Positions 49,493-58,958 of a DNA stretch of 64,000 nt are shown in pieces (the first letter of the stretch is position 1; every line of letters begins with the position of its first letter). Source of the stretch: an uncultured Bacilli bacterium. GTDB taxonomy: Bacteria > Bacillota_I > Bacilli_A > RF39 > UBA660. Both the position numbers and the translations under genes were made by a program. The notes beneath the pieces were generated by a model. That model ran no database searches, had not been told where the DNA came from, and saw only the letters and a list, made by a program, of their open reading frames with translations. Location of the stretch: assembly GCA_934096125.1 (NCBI GenBank), contig CAKOLB010000004.1, forward strand, positions 1-64,000. The letters are read 5' to 3'.

Positions 49493-50344
49493 ATGGAAGT
49501 AAAAACTATAGAAAAATTAGTTAGTTATTATAAAAATAACAAGCTTTCGCATGCCTATTTAATTGAAACAAATAATACTGAAAAGTGTTTGGAAGAGTTA
49601 ATATTAGTTATAAAAAAAATAATGTGCGAGCAAGAATATAGTGAAACCTGTACTTTGTGTAATTTTTGTAACCTCATAAATCAAGGATTTTTGCCGTCCT
49701 TAAAAGTAATAGAGCCTGACGGAGCGCTTATAAAAAAAGAACAAATTTTGGCTTTGAAAAGAGATTTTAGTAGTTTTCCAGTATATACCAAAGAAAATAT
49801 ATATGTAATTAAAAATGCTGAGAAGATGACTTCAACATCGGCAAATACAATGCTAAAATTTTTGGAAGAACCTCCAGAACATATTTATGGCTTTTTTATA
49901 ACTGATAATATTAGTAATGTAATTAGTACGATAAAAAGTAGATGTGAAATTATAAAATGTAATTTTGATATGCAACTTTTAAGTCTTAAAAATATAAATG
50001 AGCCGGGTAATAAAGAGTATTATGATGTAGCACTTTTATATTTAGAAAAACTAGAAATAGAAAAAGTAGATGAAATTATGTATAATAAAGATGTTATACT
50101 AAGTAAGTTTAGTGATAGAGAAAGTATAAGTAAGGTATTTAAAATGATTTTACTTATTTATGAAAGTTTATATAGTGGCATAGTAGATGAAAATATTGCT
50201 TTAAAATTTAAAAATTTATCTTTAAAAGATTTACTGGCTCGCATAAAGCTTGTAACAAGTTTTTTAGATGATTTAAAATATAATGCAAACATAGAGTTAT
50301 TGCTAGATAGATTTGTAATAGAAATGGGTGATTTGGATGGCTAA
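49493..50344 (+). CDS. holB: DNA polymerase III delta' subunit
   Basis: The clamp-loader delta' subunit, 283 residues. LSHAYLIETNN and a zinc-type CTLCNFC cluster mark the N-terminal domain, with VIKNAEKMTSTSANTMLKFLEEPPEH and CEIIKCNF as further conserved segments. The Walker A loop is degenerate (NNTEKC), as usual for delta'. The ATG at 49493 follows AAAGGTGAAG. tmk and the yaaQ-like gene found here in Bacillus are missing. Confidence 0.93.
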   Translation: MEVKTIEKLVSYYKNNKLSHAYLIETNNTEKCLEELILVIKKIMCEQEYSETCTLCNFCNLINQGFLPSLKVIEPDGALIKKEQILALKRDFSSFPVYTKENIYVIKNAEKMTSTSANTMLKFLEEPPEHIYGFFITDNISNVISTIKSRCEIIKCNFDMQLLSLKNINEPGNKEYYDVALLYLEKLEIEKVDEIMYNKDVILSKFSDRESISKVFKMILLIYESLYSGIVDENIALKFKNLSLKDLLARIKLVTSFLDDLKYNANIELLLDRFVIEMGDLDG

Positions 50345-51107
50345 TATATATGGTGTGACATTTAAAGGAAGTAAGAAAACACATTATTACTCTGGAGATA
50401 ATTATAAACTTGATGATTTGGTTGTTATAACTACTGATAAGGGTGAGAAAATAGCTAAAGTTTTGAAAGTTTTAGAGGGAAAAAAGGATGCGTCGGTAGA
50501 AAAAATTACGCGCCTTGCAAGCGTTGAAGATTATGATAAGTTTTTGAATAATTTAAAAGATGCTGATAAAGCCTTGAAGAAGTGTAAGTCTTTGGTTTTA
50601 GATTACAAGCTTCCTATGCGCATTTTAAGTGCTGAATATAATTTAGATAGGTCTCAGCTAATTTTTATGTTTACGGCTGATGAACGAATAGATTTTCGCG
50701 AACTTGCTAAAAGACTCGCTTCTATTTATCATACGAGAATTGAGCTTCGGCAAATTGGAGCTCGTGATAAGGCTAAAGAAGTTGGGGGAATAGGTATTTG
50801 TGGGGGAGAGCTTTGCTGTCATAGTTTCTTAAAAAAAATAGATACGGTTAGTATGAATATGGCAAAAAATCAAAACTTAGCCCTTAATCCGAGCAAGATA
50901 AATGGTTGTTGTGGCCGGCTATTGTGTTGCCTATTATATGAAGATGAAAATTATACGAAATGTAGTAAAAATTTGCCAAAAGTTGGAGAAAAAATAGAGT
51001 TTAATGGCAAAGAAGGAACGATTGTAGCAGTTGATGTTCTTAATAGAAAGCTTAAAGTTTTGGTAGATGGAGAAAAAATAGATTATGTTATCGAAAGTGA
51101 AAAATGA
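50337..51107 (+). CDS. ricT: PSP1-domain protein RicT (YaaT)
   Basis: RicT forms the RicAFT (Y-) complex with two partners that binds Fe-S clusters and supports RNase Y activity and Spo0A control in Bacillus. The PSP1 domain spans about 1-150 (RLASVEDYDKFLNNL, RIELRQIGARDKAKEVGGIG). The Cys pattern ICGGELCCHSFL and GCCGRLLCCLLYE is complete. The start ATG at 50337 is preferred to a further upstream ATG. The gene follows holB as in Bacillus. Confidence 0.92.
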   Translation: MANIYGVTFKGSKKTHYYSGDNYKLDDLVVITTDKGEKIAKVLKVLEGKKDASVEKITRLASVEDYDKFLNNLKDADKALKKCKSLVLDYKLPMRILSAEYNLDRSQLIFMFTADERIDFRELAKRLASIYHTRIELRQIGARDKAKEVGGIGICGGELCCHSFLKKIDTVSMNMAKNQNLALNPSKINGCCGRLLCCLLYEDENYTKCSKNLPKVGEKIEFNGKEGTIVAVDVLNRKLKVLVDGEKIDYVIESEK

Positions 51108-51789
51108 TTTATTTGATTATCCTAATCGTTATATTATGCAGGCGCAAGATGGTTTTAAGTTCTCGCTGGATTCCATTTTGCTCGCTGAATATATAGATTT
51201 AAAGCAAGATGATAAACTAGTGCTTGACATGTGTGCTGGCAATGCTGCTGTAGCTCTTATTTTGAGTTTGAAAACGAAAGCTCATATTGTAAGTTTTGAA
51301 GTGCAAGAGCAAATAGCAAGTTTAGCTTCTGAGTCTGTTGCAATTAATAATTTAGATGAATATATCACAGTTATAAATGATGATGTAAATAATATAGATA
51401 AATATTATAAAGACGAAACGTTTGATGTAATTGCGTGTAATCCACCATATTTTAAAATAGGGAAAAATATGAGTGAAAATAAACATTTACAACTGGCAAG
51501 ACATGAGGTAAAAATTACTTTAGAAAAGGTCTTTATGCTTGCTAGTAAAATGCTTAAAGATAGGGGCGCATTTTATTTAGTACACCGGCCTAGTAGATTA
51601 GATGAAATAATTATTTATGCCCATAAGTATGATATAAATGTTAAAGAAATAACGTTAGTTAAAACAAGTATACAAAAAAGTCCAAGAATGGTTTTAGTTA
51701 AGTGTGTAAAAAGAAGTAATATGGGTATTATAGTAAAATCTGAAGTATGCACGGAAGGACTTAAGAGTTATCAAAATATATTTAAATAA
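51085..51789 (+). CDS. tRNA1(Val) N6-adenine methyltransferase, TrmN6/YabB type
   Basis: The 234-residue protein has a Rossmann SAM fold with VLDMCAGNAAVALILS and the N6-adenine motif NPPYFKIGKN near residue 120. It ends with YQNIFK. Homologues modify A37 of tRNA1Val. Its start overlaps ricT by 23 bp, so translation may be coupled; the order ricT-yabB is as in Bacillus. Confidence 0.88.
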   Translation: MLSKVKNDLFDYPNRYIMQAQDGFKFSLDSILLAEYIDLKQDDKLVLDMCAGNAAVALILSLKTKAHIVSFEVQEQIASLASESVAINNLDEYITVINDDVNNIDKYYKDETFDVIACNPPYFKIGKNMSENKHLQLARHEVKITLEKVFMLASKMLKDRGAFYLVHRPSRLDEIIIYAHKYDINVKEITLVKTSIQKSPRMVLVKCVKRSNMGIIVKSEVCTEGLKSYQNIFK

Positions 51790-51809
51790 ATTTTGGAAAG
51801 GAGTAAAAG

Positions 51810-52361
51810 ATGAAAGTAGTAATTGGTCTTGGAAATCCAGGGAGTGAATATGATAATACTCGGCATAATATTGGTTTTATGGTTTTAAATCATTATCTTG
51901 GAGACGTAAATTGGTCTTTAAAGTTTAATTCTTTGATATTTACCAAAATGATTGGAAGTCATAAAGTTGTGTTTGTTAAACCTCAGACATTTATGAATAA
52001 TTCTGGAATGGCTGTTGCAAGTGTTGTCAACTATTATAAAGTAGATATAGAAGATATTTTAGTTATTCAAGATGATTTGGATGAAAATATTGGCTCTTAT
52101 AAAATAAAAATTCATTCTAGTAGTGGAGGACATAATGGAATTAAATCAATTATTAGTTATTTAAATAGTATGGATTTTCCTCGCTTAAAAATAGGTATTA
52201 ATAGTGAATATAGAAAAGATGTAATAGATTTTGTTTTAGGAAAATTTAGCACAAGTGAGATGGAAATAATAGATGCCAAAATGAAGACTTTTGAAGATGT
52301 TATTACTTGTTTTATTAAAAGAGGGATTGACCAAACTATGAACTATTACAATAAAAAATAG
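51810..52361 (+). CDS. pth: Peptidyl-tRNA hydrolase
   Basis: Pth releases peptides from peptidyl-tRNA. It has LGNPGSEYDNTRHNIGF (catalytic His), VKPQTFMNNSGMAV, VIQDDLDENIG and SSSGGHNGIKSII. The 183-residue length is typical. In Bacillus the gene is spoVC and sits before mfd. GAAAGGAG precedes the ATG. Confidence 0.97.
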   Translation: MKVVIGLGNPGSEYDNTRHNIGFMVLNHYLGDVNWSLKFNSLIFTKMIGSHKVVFVKPQTFMNNSGMAVASVVNYYKVDIEDILVIQDDLDENIGSYKIKIHSSSGGHNGIKSIISYLNSMDFPRLKIGINSEYRKDVIDFVLGKFSTSEMEIIDAKMKTFEDVITCFIKRGIDQTMNYYNKK

Positions 52362-52369
52362 GTGGGTTT

Positions 52370-55300
52370 ATGAAGTTTTTAGATGATTATTTTAAATATG
52401 ATATAGGAGAAGAAATATCGGGCTTTACATATGACCTTAGTATACTTTATTATTTAAAACTTAAAGAGAATATAGATAAAAATGTAATAATACTAACTAG
52501 TTCTTTGTATGAAGCTAATAAGATATATAATAGTTTATCGCGGGATAATGATAATATCCTGCTTTTTCCGACGGATGATTTTTTGTCTTCTTTAGTTATT
52601 GCTAGTAGTCCTGAACTTAAATACAAAAGACTTGAAACACTTGATAGACTTAGTAGTGGTGATAATTATATCATAGTAACTAATTTAGTTGGTTATTTGA
52701 AGAAGCTTCCGAAGATGGATGAAAAAAGAGCTGTAAAAATAGAGAAAGGTATGAATGTTAAAAGAGATATACTAGTGGATACCTTCTTAAAAATGGGATA
52801 TAAAAGAGAGTCTATAGTGACTGCTTCTGGGGAAATAGCAGTTCGTGGTTTTATCATTGATATTTTTCCCCTTGATTATGAGCATCCCATTCGAATTGAG
52901 TTTGATGATGATACAATTGATGCAATAAAATATTTTGATGAAACAACCCAGATGACAACATCAAGTATCCCTAGTTTTCTTGTTAAAGTAACTGATGAAA
53001 TAATGGGTAGTGACTTTAATTCTCTATTTGATTATGCTAAAAAACCAGTGGTAGTTTATACTAATAAATCACAAATAGTGGCAGCATATGAAAAGCTTTT
53101 TGAAGATATCCAAACTATGAAAGATAACAAAGAAAGTGCTAACCTTTTATACTCTTTAGAAGAGATAAATGATAATGAAAGAATATATGTTAATTTGTAT
53201 ACTTCAGGAAAGTATGAATTAAATGCAAAGAATATAATTAATTATGAAGAAAATTTTACTAAGTTAAAAGAAGATTATTATGAGTATATAAAAAGAGGAA
53301 AGATAGTATATTTTTATTTAGATAGTGAAAAAGAAAAGAAGAAGTTACTTAGTTTAATTCCGGATGCTAATATTAAAGTGCATCAAATTGAACATGGGTT
53401 TATACTAGATAGGTATGTGGTAATTGGAAGTGGAGATATTGAAAAGTTAAATAGGTCAACTGGTAATTATAAAAACAACTTTAAAATAGGAAAGAGAATA
53501 AAAGATATAAACTCTTTAGAAAAGGGAGATTATGTAGTACATGTTGCTCATGGTATTGGGGTTTATGGAGGTATTACAACCTTAACTGTCAAAGGGGCTA
53601 AAAAAGATTTTATTGTGATTAATTATGCAGGGAAAGATAAAATATATGTTCCAGCGACTAAAATAGCTAGTATATATAAATATACAGGGAAAGATGGTAG
53701 TGCTCCTAAACTAAATAAACTTGGTGGAAGTACCTGGGAGAAAACAAAAAGATATGTTGCTAGTAAAGTTAAAGATATATCTAGAGAGCTTATTTTACTT
53801 TATCAAAAAAGACTAGCTTTGAAAGTAGAGCCTTATAAAAGTTATCCAGAAGAAGAGGTTTTTGGCAGTGAGTTTAAGTATACGCTTACTAAAGACCAAC
53901 AAAAAAGTATTAATGAGATTAATAAAGATTTAACTAGTGGTACTCTTATGGATAGGTTGCTGTGTGGTGATGTTGGTTTTGGAAAGACTGAAGTAGCAAT
54001 GCGGGCAATGTTTAAAACGGTTTTAAATAATCATCAAGTTCTTTATTTATGTCCGACGACTATTCTTTGTAAACAACAGTATATGGTAACCAAGGAAAGA
54101 TTTAAAAACTGGCCAGTAGAAATAGCTTATTTAAATAGACATGTAAGTACCAAGAAAGCTAAGGAGATATTAAAAGATTTAAATGGTGGAAAGATAGATA
54201 TTTTAATTGGGACACACCGAATACTTAGTAAAGATATTAAATGTCCAAAGCTTGGTTTATTAGTTGTGGATGAAGAGCAAAGATTTGGGGTTAGCCAAAA
54301 AGAGAAAATTAAATCTTATAAGGAAGATGTACATATATTAACTTTAAGTGCTACTCCAATTCCAAGAACTTTAAAGATGGCTCTATCGGGTTTAAGAGAT
54401 TTATCTATTATTGATACACCACCGGTTAATAGGTATCCTGTGCAAACTTATGTAACTTGCGAAGAAGATTATTTAATTAAAGATGCAATATATAAAGAGT
54501 TATCTCGGGGAGGTCAAACTTTTATTTTATATAATAAGACTGCTTCCATCGAAAACTATGCAAGTCATATAAGAAAACTTGTGCCAGATGCTAAGGTGAC
54601 ATATGCGCATGGGCAAATGGAAAAAAATGTTTTAGATAATATTATGAATGATTTTATTAACCATGAGTATGACGTTTTAATTTGCACAACAATAATTGAA
54701 AGTGGAATTGATATTCCGAATGTCAATACTTTGCTAGTGCATGAGGCAGAAAACTTTGGGCTTAGTCAACTTTATCAAATCAGAGGAAGAGTAGGCCGGA
54801 GTGACCGTATTGCTTATGCTTATCTTTTTCAAGAAAAACATAAAGTATTAAGTGATATAGCTATGAAAAGGTTGAAAGCAATTAAGGAGTTTACGGAACT
54901 TGGAAGTGGTTATAAGATAGCGATGCGTGATTTAAGTTTGCGAGGAGCAGGTGATATATTTGGGGCATCTCAAGCCGGCTTTGTTGATAGTGTGGGGATT
55001 AATCTTTATATGAAAATGATTGAAGATGAAGTGGCAAGACAAAAGGGAGAGGAAGTTTTAGAAGAAGAAAGTACGGAAACTCTTCTTAATGTAAGTACTC
55101 ATATTAGTGATAAATATGTAAGTGATGAAGATGTTAAAATAGAAATACATCAAAAAATAAATGAAATTGATTCTTATGATAAATTATTGCAAGTAAAAGA
55201 AGAAATTGAAGACCGCTTTGGTAAAATTGATGAAAATATGCTTGTGTATATGTATGAAGAATGGTTTGAAAAGCTTGCCTTAAAATATAACATTACGAAT

Positions 55301-55513
55301 GTGGTACAAACTGATAGATTAGTGGAAGTTACTTTGCCTGAGGAAATATCTGCAGGTATTAAAGGCGATAAACTTTTGTTTGATGCGATGAACTTATCAA
55401 AATCATTTAATATAAAGTATCAAAATAAAAAAATAATTATTACTTTATATATTAAAAATTTAGAAAAACACTTTATCTTTTATTTAGTTAGTTTATTAGA
55501 AAAGACTTTGTAA
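52370..55513 (+). CDS. mfd: Transcription-repair coupling factor Mfd
   Basis: Mfd removes stalled RNA polymerase and recruits UvrA. The protein has 1047 residues: a UvrB-like N-terminal region, an RNA-polymerase interaction (CarD-like) domain near residues 375-450 (YVVHVAHGIGVYGG), a RecG-like helicase with CGDVGFGKTEVAMRA (Walker A), DEEQRFGVSQKEK and SATPIPRTLKMA, and a C-terminal TRCF domain. The order pth-mfd-spoVT matches Bacillus. It is slightly short (usual ~1150). Confidence 0.97.
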   Translation: MKFLDDYFKYDIGEEISGFTYDLSILYYLKLKENIDKNVIILTSSLYEANKIYNSLSRDNDNILLFPTDDFLSSLVIASSPELKYKRLETLDRLSSGDNYIIVTNLVGYLKKLPKMDEKRAVKIEKGMNVKRDILVDTFLKMGYKRESIVTASGEIAVRGFIIDIFPLDYEHPIRIEFDDDTIDAIKYFDETTQMTTSSIPSFLVKVTDEIMGSDFNSLFDYAKKPVVVYTNKSQIVAAYEKLFEDIQTMKDNKESANLLYSLEEINDNERIYVNLYTSGKYELNAKNIINYEENFTKLKEDYYEYIKRGKIVYFYLDSEKEKKKLLSLIPDANIKVHQIEHGFILDRYVVIGSGDIEKLNRSTGNYKNNFKIGKRIKDINSLEKGDYVVHVAHGIGVYGGITTLTVKGAKKDFIVINYAGKDKIYVPATKIASIYKYTGKDGSAPKLNKLGGSTWEKTKRYVASKVKDISRELILLYQKRLALKVEPYKSYPEEEVFGSEFKYTLTKDQQKSINEINKDLTSGTLMDRLLCGDVGFGKTEVAMRAMFKTVLNNHQVLYLCPTTILCKQQYMVTKERFKNWPVEIAYLNRHVSTKKAKEILKDLNGGKIDILIGTHRILSKDIKCPKLGLLVVDEEQRFGVSQKEKIKSYKEDVHILTLSATPIPRTLKMALSGLRDLSIIDTPPVNRYPVQTYVTCEEDYLIKDAIYKELSRGGQTFILYNKTASIENYASHIRKLVPDAKVTYAHGQMEKNVLDNIMNDFINHEYDVLICTTIIESGIDIPNVNTLLVHEAENFGLSQLYQIRGRVGRSDRIAYAYLFQEKHKVLSDIAMKRLKAIKEFTELGSGYKIAMRDLSLRGAGDIFGASQAGFVDSVGINLYMKMIEDEVARQKGEEVLEEESTETLLNVSTHISDKYVSDEDVKIEIHQKINEIDSYDKLLQVKEEIEDRFGKIDENMLVYMYEEWFEKLALKYNITNVVQTDRLVEVTLPEEISAGIKGDKLLFDAMNLSKSFNIKYQNKKIIITLYIKNLEKHFIFYLVSLLEKTL

Positions 55514-55542
55514 GAATAACACTAAAACTTTTGGTTATACTA
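55513..55542 (+). promoter_or_regulatory. Candidate sigma-G promoter of spoVT
   Basis: AGAATA (55513-55518), 17 bases, TATACTA (55536-55542). Each box differs by one base from the sigma-G consensus TGAATA/CATACTA. It starts at the mfd stop and ends 14 bp before the spoVT start. In Bacillus spoVT is sigma-G dependent. Confidence 0.65.
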
Positions 55543-55556
55543 AGGGTGAAGTGAGT

Positions 55557-56039
55557 GTGAAAGTTTTGAAGTCAACAGGTGTTACAAGAAAAATAGATGA
55601 GCTGGGAAGAATAGTGGTTCCCAAAGAGATACGAAAAAATTTAGGGATAAGAGAAGGAGAAAGTTTAGAGATATATACAAGTGATGATGCTATAGTCTTA
55701 AAAAAACATTATGAGATATGGCAAAATCATGAAAATATTAAAAGAATAATTAATATAGCAGAGGATATGCTGGATCTGGAAGTTTTAGTAACGGATAGAG
55801 AAAAGATTATTTTAGGAAGTTGTAAGAATACTAAACTTTCAGTAGAACTACTTTCTTATATAGATAATCGGGAGATGTATTTTGGGTATGTGGAAAGTCT
55901 TGGAGATATTTACACACTGGTGCCGATTATTTCGGAGTCATCTGCTTTAGGTTTAATTATGATAAAGGAAAATGTTGATAATAGTAAGATAGGAAAGTTT
56001 TTAGCAAGGCTTATCGCTGATAAAATTGATATAACATAA
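55557..56039 (+). CDS. spoVT: Stage V sporulation regulator SpoVT
   Basis: SpoVT is a forespore AbrB-type regulator active with sigma-G. Residues 1-50 form the swapped-hairpin DNA-binding domain (GVTRKIDELGRIVVPKEIRK), and the rest a GAF-like domain. The 160 residues match the family length. The GTG at 55557 is preferred since AAGGGTGA lies 8 bases before it; another GTG lies 6 bases upstream. A terminator follows. Confidence 0.93.
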   Translation: MKVLKSTGVTRKIDELGRIVVPKEIRKNLGIREGESLEIYTSDDAIVLKKHYEIWQNHENIKRIINIAEDMLDLEVLVTDREKIILGSCKNTKLSVELLSYIDNREMYFGYVESLGDIYTLVPIISESSALGLIMIKENVDNSKIGKFLARLIADKIDIT

Positions 56040-56070
56040 ATCTTAAGGATAAATTCTTTAAGATTTTTTT
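56039..56070 (+). terminator. Terminator of spoVT
   Basis: AATCTTAA pairs with TTAAGATT (56039-56046 with 56058-56065), followed by a T7 run. Confidence 0.75.
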
Positions 56071-56076
56071 CATCTA

Positions 56077-56105
56077 TTGATGAATACCTTAATTTGTGCT
56101 AGACT
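56077..56105 (+). promoter_or_regulatory. Promoter of dut
   Basis: TTGATG (56077-56082), 17 bases, TAGACT (56100-56105), 22 bp before the dut start. Confidence 0.5.
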
Positions 56106-56127
56106 TAAGGTAAATTTGGGAGGTATT

Positions 56128-56595
56128 ATGCGCAAATTTGAAAAGATAAGTAAAGATGAGTTTCAGAAATATTTTAAAATAGAAGAGTATGAGGGTTTTA
56201 ATCTTCCAAGAAGAGCGACGAAAAGTAGTGCTGGCTATGATTTTTTTGCTATTTCTGATTATGTGTTTCATCCAGGGGAAAAATTCCTTGTTCCAACTGG
56301 GTATAAAGTAAAAATGGAAAGTGATGAAATGCTTATGATTGTTATTCGAAGTAGTATGGCTATTAAGCGTAGTATTCGGGTAGTTAATCAAGTTGGAATT
56401 ATTGAAAGTGATTATTACAATAATGAAAGTAATGAAGGGCATATATTTGTGAGTTTAGAAAATTTTGGGGATGAAGATTTTGTATTAGAAAAAGGTGTGG
56501 CTTATGCGCAAGGAATTTTTACGAAGTTTTTAGTGACTGATGATGATGTAGCTTTAAATAAGAGAACTGGTGGTATTGGAAGTACAACTAAATAA
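56128..56595 (+). CDS. dut: dUTP diphosphatase
   Basis: Hydrolyses dUTP to dUMP, limiting uracil in DNA. The trimeric dUTPase motifs are: 1, RATKSSAGYDF; 2, RSSMAIKRS; 3, VGIIESDYYNNESNEGHIFV; 4, GVAYAQGIF; 5, RTGGIGSTTK. Motif 3 has Glu-Ser-Asp in place of the usual Asp pattern and a short Asn/Glu insertion. The start at 56128 is chosen because GGGAGGT lies just upstream; an ATG 51 bases earlier falls in the promoter. It is inserted between spoVT and metG, where Bacillus has other genes. Confidence 0.92.
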   Translation: MRKFEKISKDEFQKYFKIEEYEGFNLPRRATKSSAGYDFFAISDYVFHPGEKFLVPTGYKVKMESDEMLMIVIRSSMAIKRSIRVVNQVGIIESDYYNNESNEGHIFVSLENFGDEDFVLEKGVAYAQGIFTKFLVTDDDVALNKRTGGIGSTTK

Positions 56596-56610
56596 AGAAA
56601 GGAAGAAAAA

Positions 56611-58128
56611 ATGAAAGAAAAATATTATATAACAACAGCGATTGCTTATACTTCAGGGAAACCTCATATTGGTAATACATATGAGATTGTTTTAGCAGAT
56701 ACAATTGCTAGATATAAAAGATTAATGGGGTATGATGTTTATTTTCAAACAGGTACTGATGAACATGGGGAAAAGATTGAAATTAAAGCAAAAGAACAAA
56801 ATAAAACTCCTCAAGATTTTGTTGATGATGTGTCAAAAGAGATTAAAAGTATTTGGGATGTTATGAATACAAGTTATGATAAATTTGTTAGAACAACTGA
56901 TGAAGTTCATGAGAAAAAAGTTCAAGCTATATTTAAGAAAATGTATGATAATGGGGATATATATAAAGGAGAGTATACGGGAAAATATTGTATTCCTTGT
57001 GAATCCTTTTGGACTGATACTCAGCTTGTGGATGGTAAATGTCCAGATTGTGGTAGAGATGTTGTTAGTAAAGGAGAAGAGGCTTACTTCTTTAGATTAT
57101 CTAAATATCAAAAAAGACTGGAAGATTATATTCTAAGTCATCCAGATTTTATTAAGCCAGAGTCTCGAAAAAATGAAATGCTTAATAATTTTATTCGTCC
57201 AGGTTTACAAGATTTATGTGTGTCTAGAACTAGTTTTAAATGGGGAATTCCGGTGACATTTGATGATAAGCATATTGTTTATGTGTGGCTAGATGCACTT
57301 ACTAACTATATTACGAATATTGGTTATGATACAGAAAATCCATCTTCTGAATTTAATTATTGGTGGCCGGCTGATTTACATTTAGTTGGCAAAGATATTG
57401 TTCGCTTTCACACTATTTACTGGCCATGCTTTTTGATGAGTCTTGGTTTAGATTTGCCTAAACAAGTATTTGGTCATCCATGGCTGATTGTGGAAGGTGG
57501 CAAGATGAGTAAGAGTCTTGGTAATGTGGTTTATGCCGATGATTTAGTGGCAAAATACGGTGTAGATGCAGTTAGATATTATTTTTTACATGAAATTCCA
57601 TATGCATCTGATGGCTTGTTTACTGAAAAACTACTCGTAGAGAGAATTAACAGTGACCTTGTAAATGTTCTGGGAAATTTAGTAAATAGAACGATTACTA
57701 TGGCTTATAAATATTTTGATGGTGTTATTGATTGTAAGCGAGAAAGTGAAGAAATAGATAAGGATTTTGAAAAAGTAATTGATACACTAAATGAAAATGT
57801 GGCTAAAAAAATGGATGAATTAATGGTTGGAGATGCTTTAGAAGAAATATTTAAAGTATATAAAAGATGTAATAAATATATAGATGAAGCTATGCCTTGG
57901 GTACTTGCGAAAGATGAAGAGAAAAAGAATAGATTAGCAACAGTTCTTTACAACTTACTTGAGGGAATTAGAAAGGCAACCGTTTTATTACAAGCCTTTT
58001 TGCCTGAGACTGCTAAAAAAGTTTTAGATGCTTTAAATACAAAACAAAGAAGTGTACGTGATGAAGCATTATTATTGCCAGTTACTTTACAAAAATTAGA
58101 TCATTTATTTGAAAGGATAGATGAGTAA
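56611..58128 (+). CDS. metG: Methionyl-tRNA synthetase
   Basis: Class I synthetase of 505 residues. The N-terminus shows TTAIAYTSGKPHIGNTYEI (HIGH motif region), a zinc knuckle (CIPCESFWT and CPDCGRD), and GGKMSKSLGNVV (KMSKS) near 299. The C-terminal helical anticodon domain is complete, but the extra tRNA-binding domain found in Bacillus MetRS is absent. The tatD start overlaps its end by 8 bp. Confidence 0.97.
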   Translation: MKEKYYITTAIAYTSGKPHIGNTYEIVLADTIARYKRLMGYDVYFQTGTDEHGEKIEIKAKEQNKTPQDFVDDVSKEIKSIWDVMNTSYDKFVRTTDEVHEKKVQAIFKKMYDNGDIYKGEYTGKYCIPCESFWTDTQLVDGKCPDCGRDVVSKGEEAYFFRLSKYQKRLEDYILSHPDFIKPESRKNEMLNNFIRPGLQDLCVSRTSFKWGIPVTFDDKHIVYVWLDALTNYITNIGYDTENPSSEFNYWWPADLHLVGKDIVRFHTIYWPCFLMSLGLDLPKQVFGHPWLIVEGGKMSKSLGNVVYADDLVAKYGVDAVRYYFLHEIPYASDGLFTEKLLVERINSDLVNVLGNLVNRTITMAYKYFDGVIDCKRESEEIDKDFEKVIDTLNENVAKKMDELMVGDALEEIFKVYKRCNKYIDEAMPWVLAKDEEKKNRLATVLYNLLEGIRKATVLLQAFLPETAKKVLDALNTKQRSVRDEALLLPVTLQKLDHLFERIDE

Positions 58129-58921
58129 ATTGAAACCTTTTTTAATAGATTCTCATTGTCATTTGTTTAGTGATGATTACAGTGATTTAACCAAAGTAAT
58201 TAAAGAAGCAAGGGAAGAACGGGTAAAATATTTTCTTAATAATGGGAGTAATAAAAAATATAATGAAGAGCTTATAAAGATGCTTTCAAATTATCCAAAT
58301 ATGGTTGGAGCTCTTGGTATTCATCCGGAGAGTGTGGAAGACGCAGGAGATGAAGATTTAGATTTTATTGAAAGAAATTTAGGTTATGAAAAGATTGTTG
58401 CTATTGGAGAGATTGGACTTGATTACTATTATGGTAAAGCGAGTAAAGAGGCGCAAATTAAATTTTTGGAAAAACAACTAAAAATGGCCGAGAAATATGA
58501 GATGCCGGTTGTTATTCATAGTAGAGAGGCAACGCAGGATACTATTAGTCTTTTGCAAAAATATAATGTGAAAGGTGTTATCCACTGTTTTTCTGGAAGT
58601 TATGAAACGGCCAAAATTTATATAAAAATGGGGTATAAACTGGGAGTTAATGGTGTTATTACTTTTAAAAATGCCAATATAAAAGAGGTAATAAAGAAAG
58701 TGGGTCTTGAAAATATAGTTTTAGAAACTGATAGTCCCTATCTTACACCAGAGCCTTACCGTGGGAGACAAAATTGTCCCAAGCATGTGCTGGAAGTGGC
58801 AAAATTTGTCGCTGATTTATTTGATACTACACTAGAAGAAGTAATGAAAGTTACGACAAATAATGTCTTAAATACTTTTTCAAAATTTGCAAAAATTGTA
58901 AGTTGCGATGAAAATGATTAG
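58121..58921 (+). CDS. tatD: TatD-family metal-dependent DNase
   Basis: A TIM-barrel hydrolase with LIDSHCHLFSDDY (metal His-x-His), GEIGLDYYYGKAS, VVIHSREATQDTI, VIHCFSGSYETAK and ETDSPYLTPEPYRGRQNCP. These keep all metal ligands. The length of 266 is standard. It is yabD of Bacillus, placed after metS. GAAAGGATAG lies before the ATG. Confidence 0.95.
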   Translation: MSKLKPFLIDSHCHLFSDDYSDLTKVIKEAREERVKYFLNNGSNKKYNEELIKMLSNYPNMVGALGIHPESVEDAGDEDLDFIERNLGYEKIVAIGEIGLDYYYGKASKEAQIKFLEKQLKMAEKYEMPVVIHSREATQDTISLLQKYNVKGVIHCFSGSYETAKIYIKMGYKLGVNGVITFKNANIKEVIKKVGLENIVLETDSPYLTPEPYRGRQNCPKHVLEVAKFVADLFDTTLEEVMKVTTNNVLNTFSKFAKIVSCDEND

Positions 58922-58958
58922 ATGATATAATATTTTGGCCTGGTGAGGAGGGCAATAG

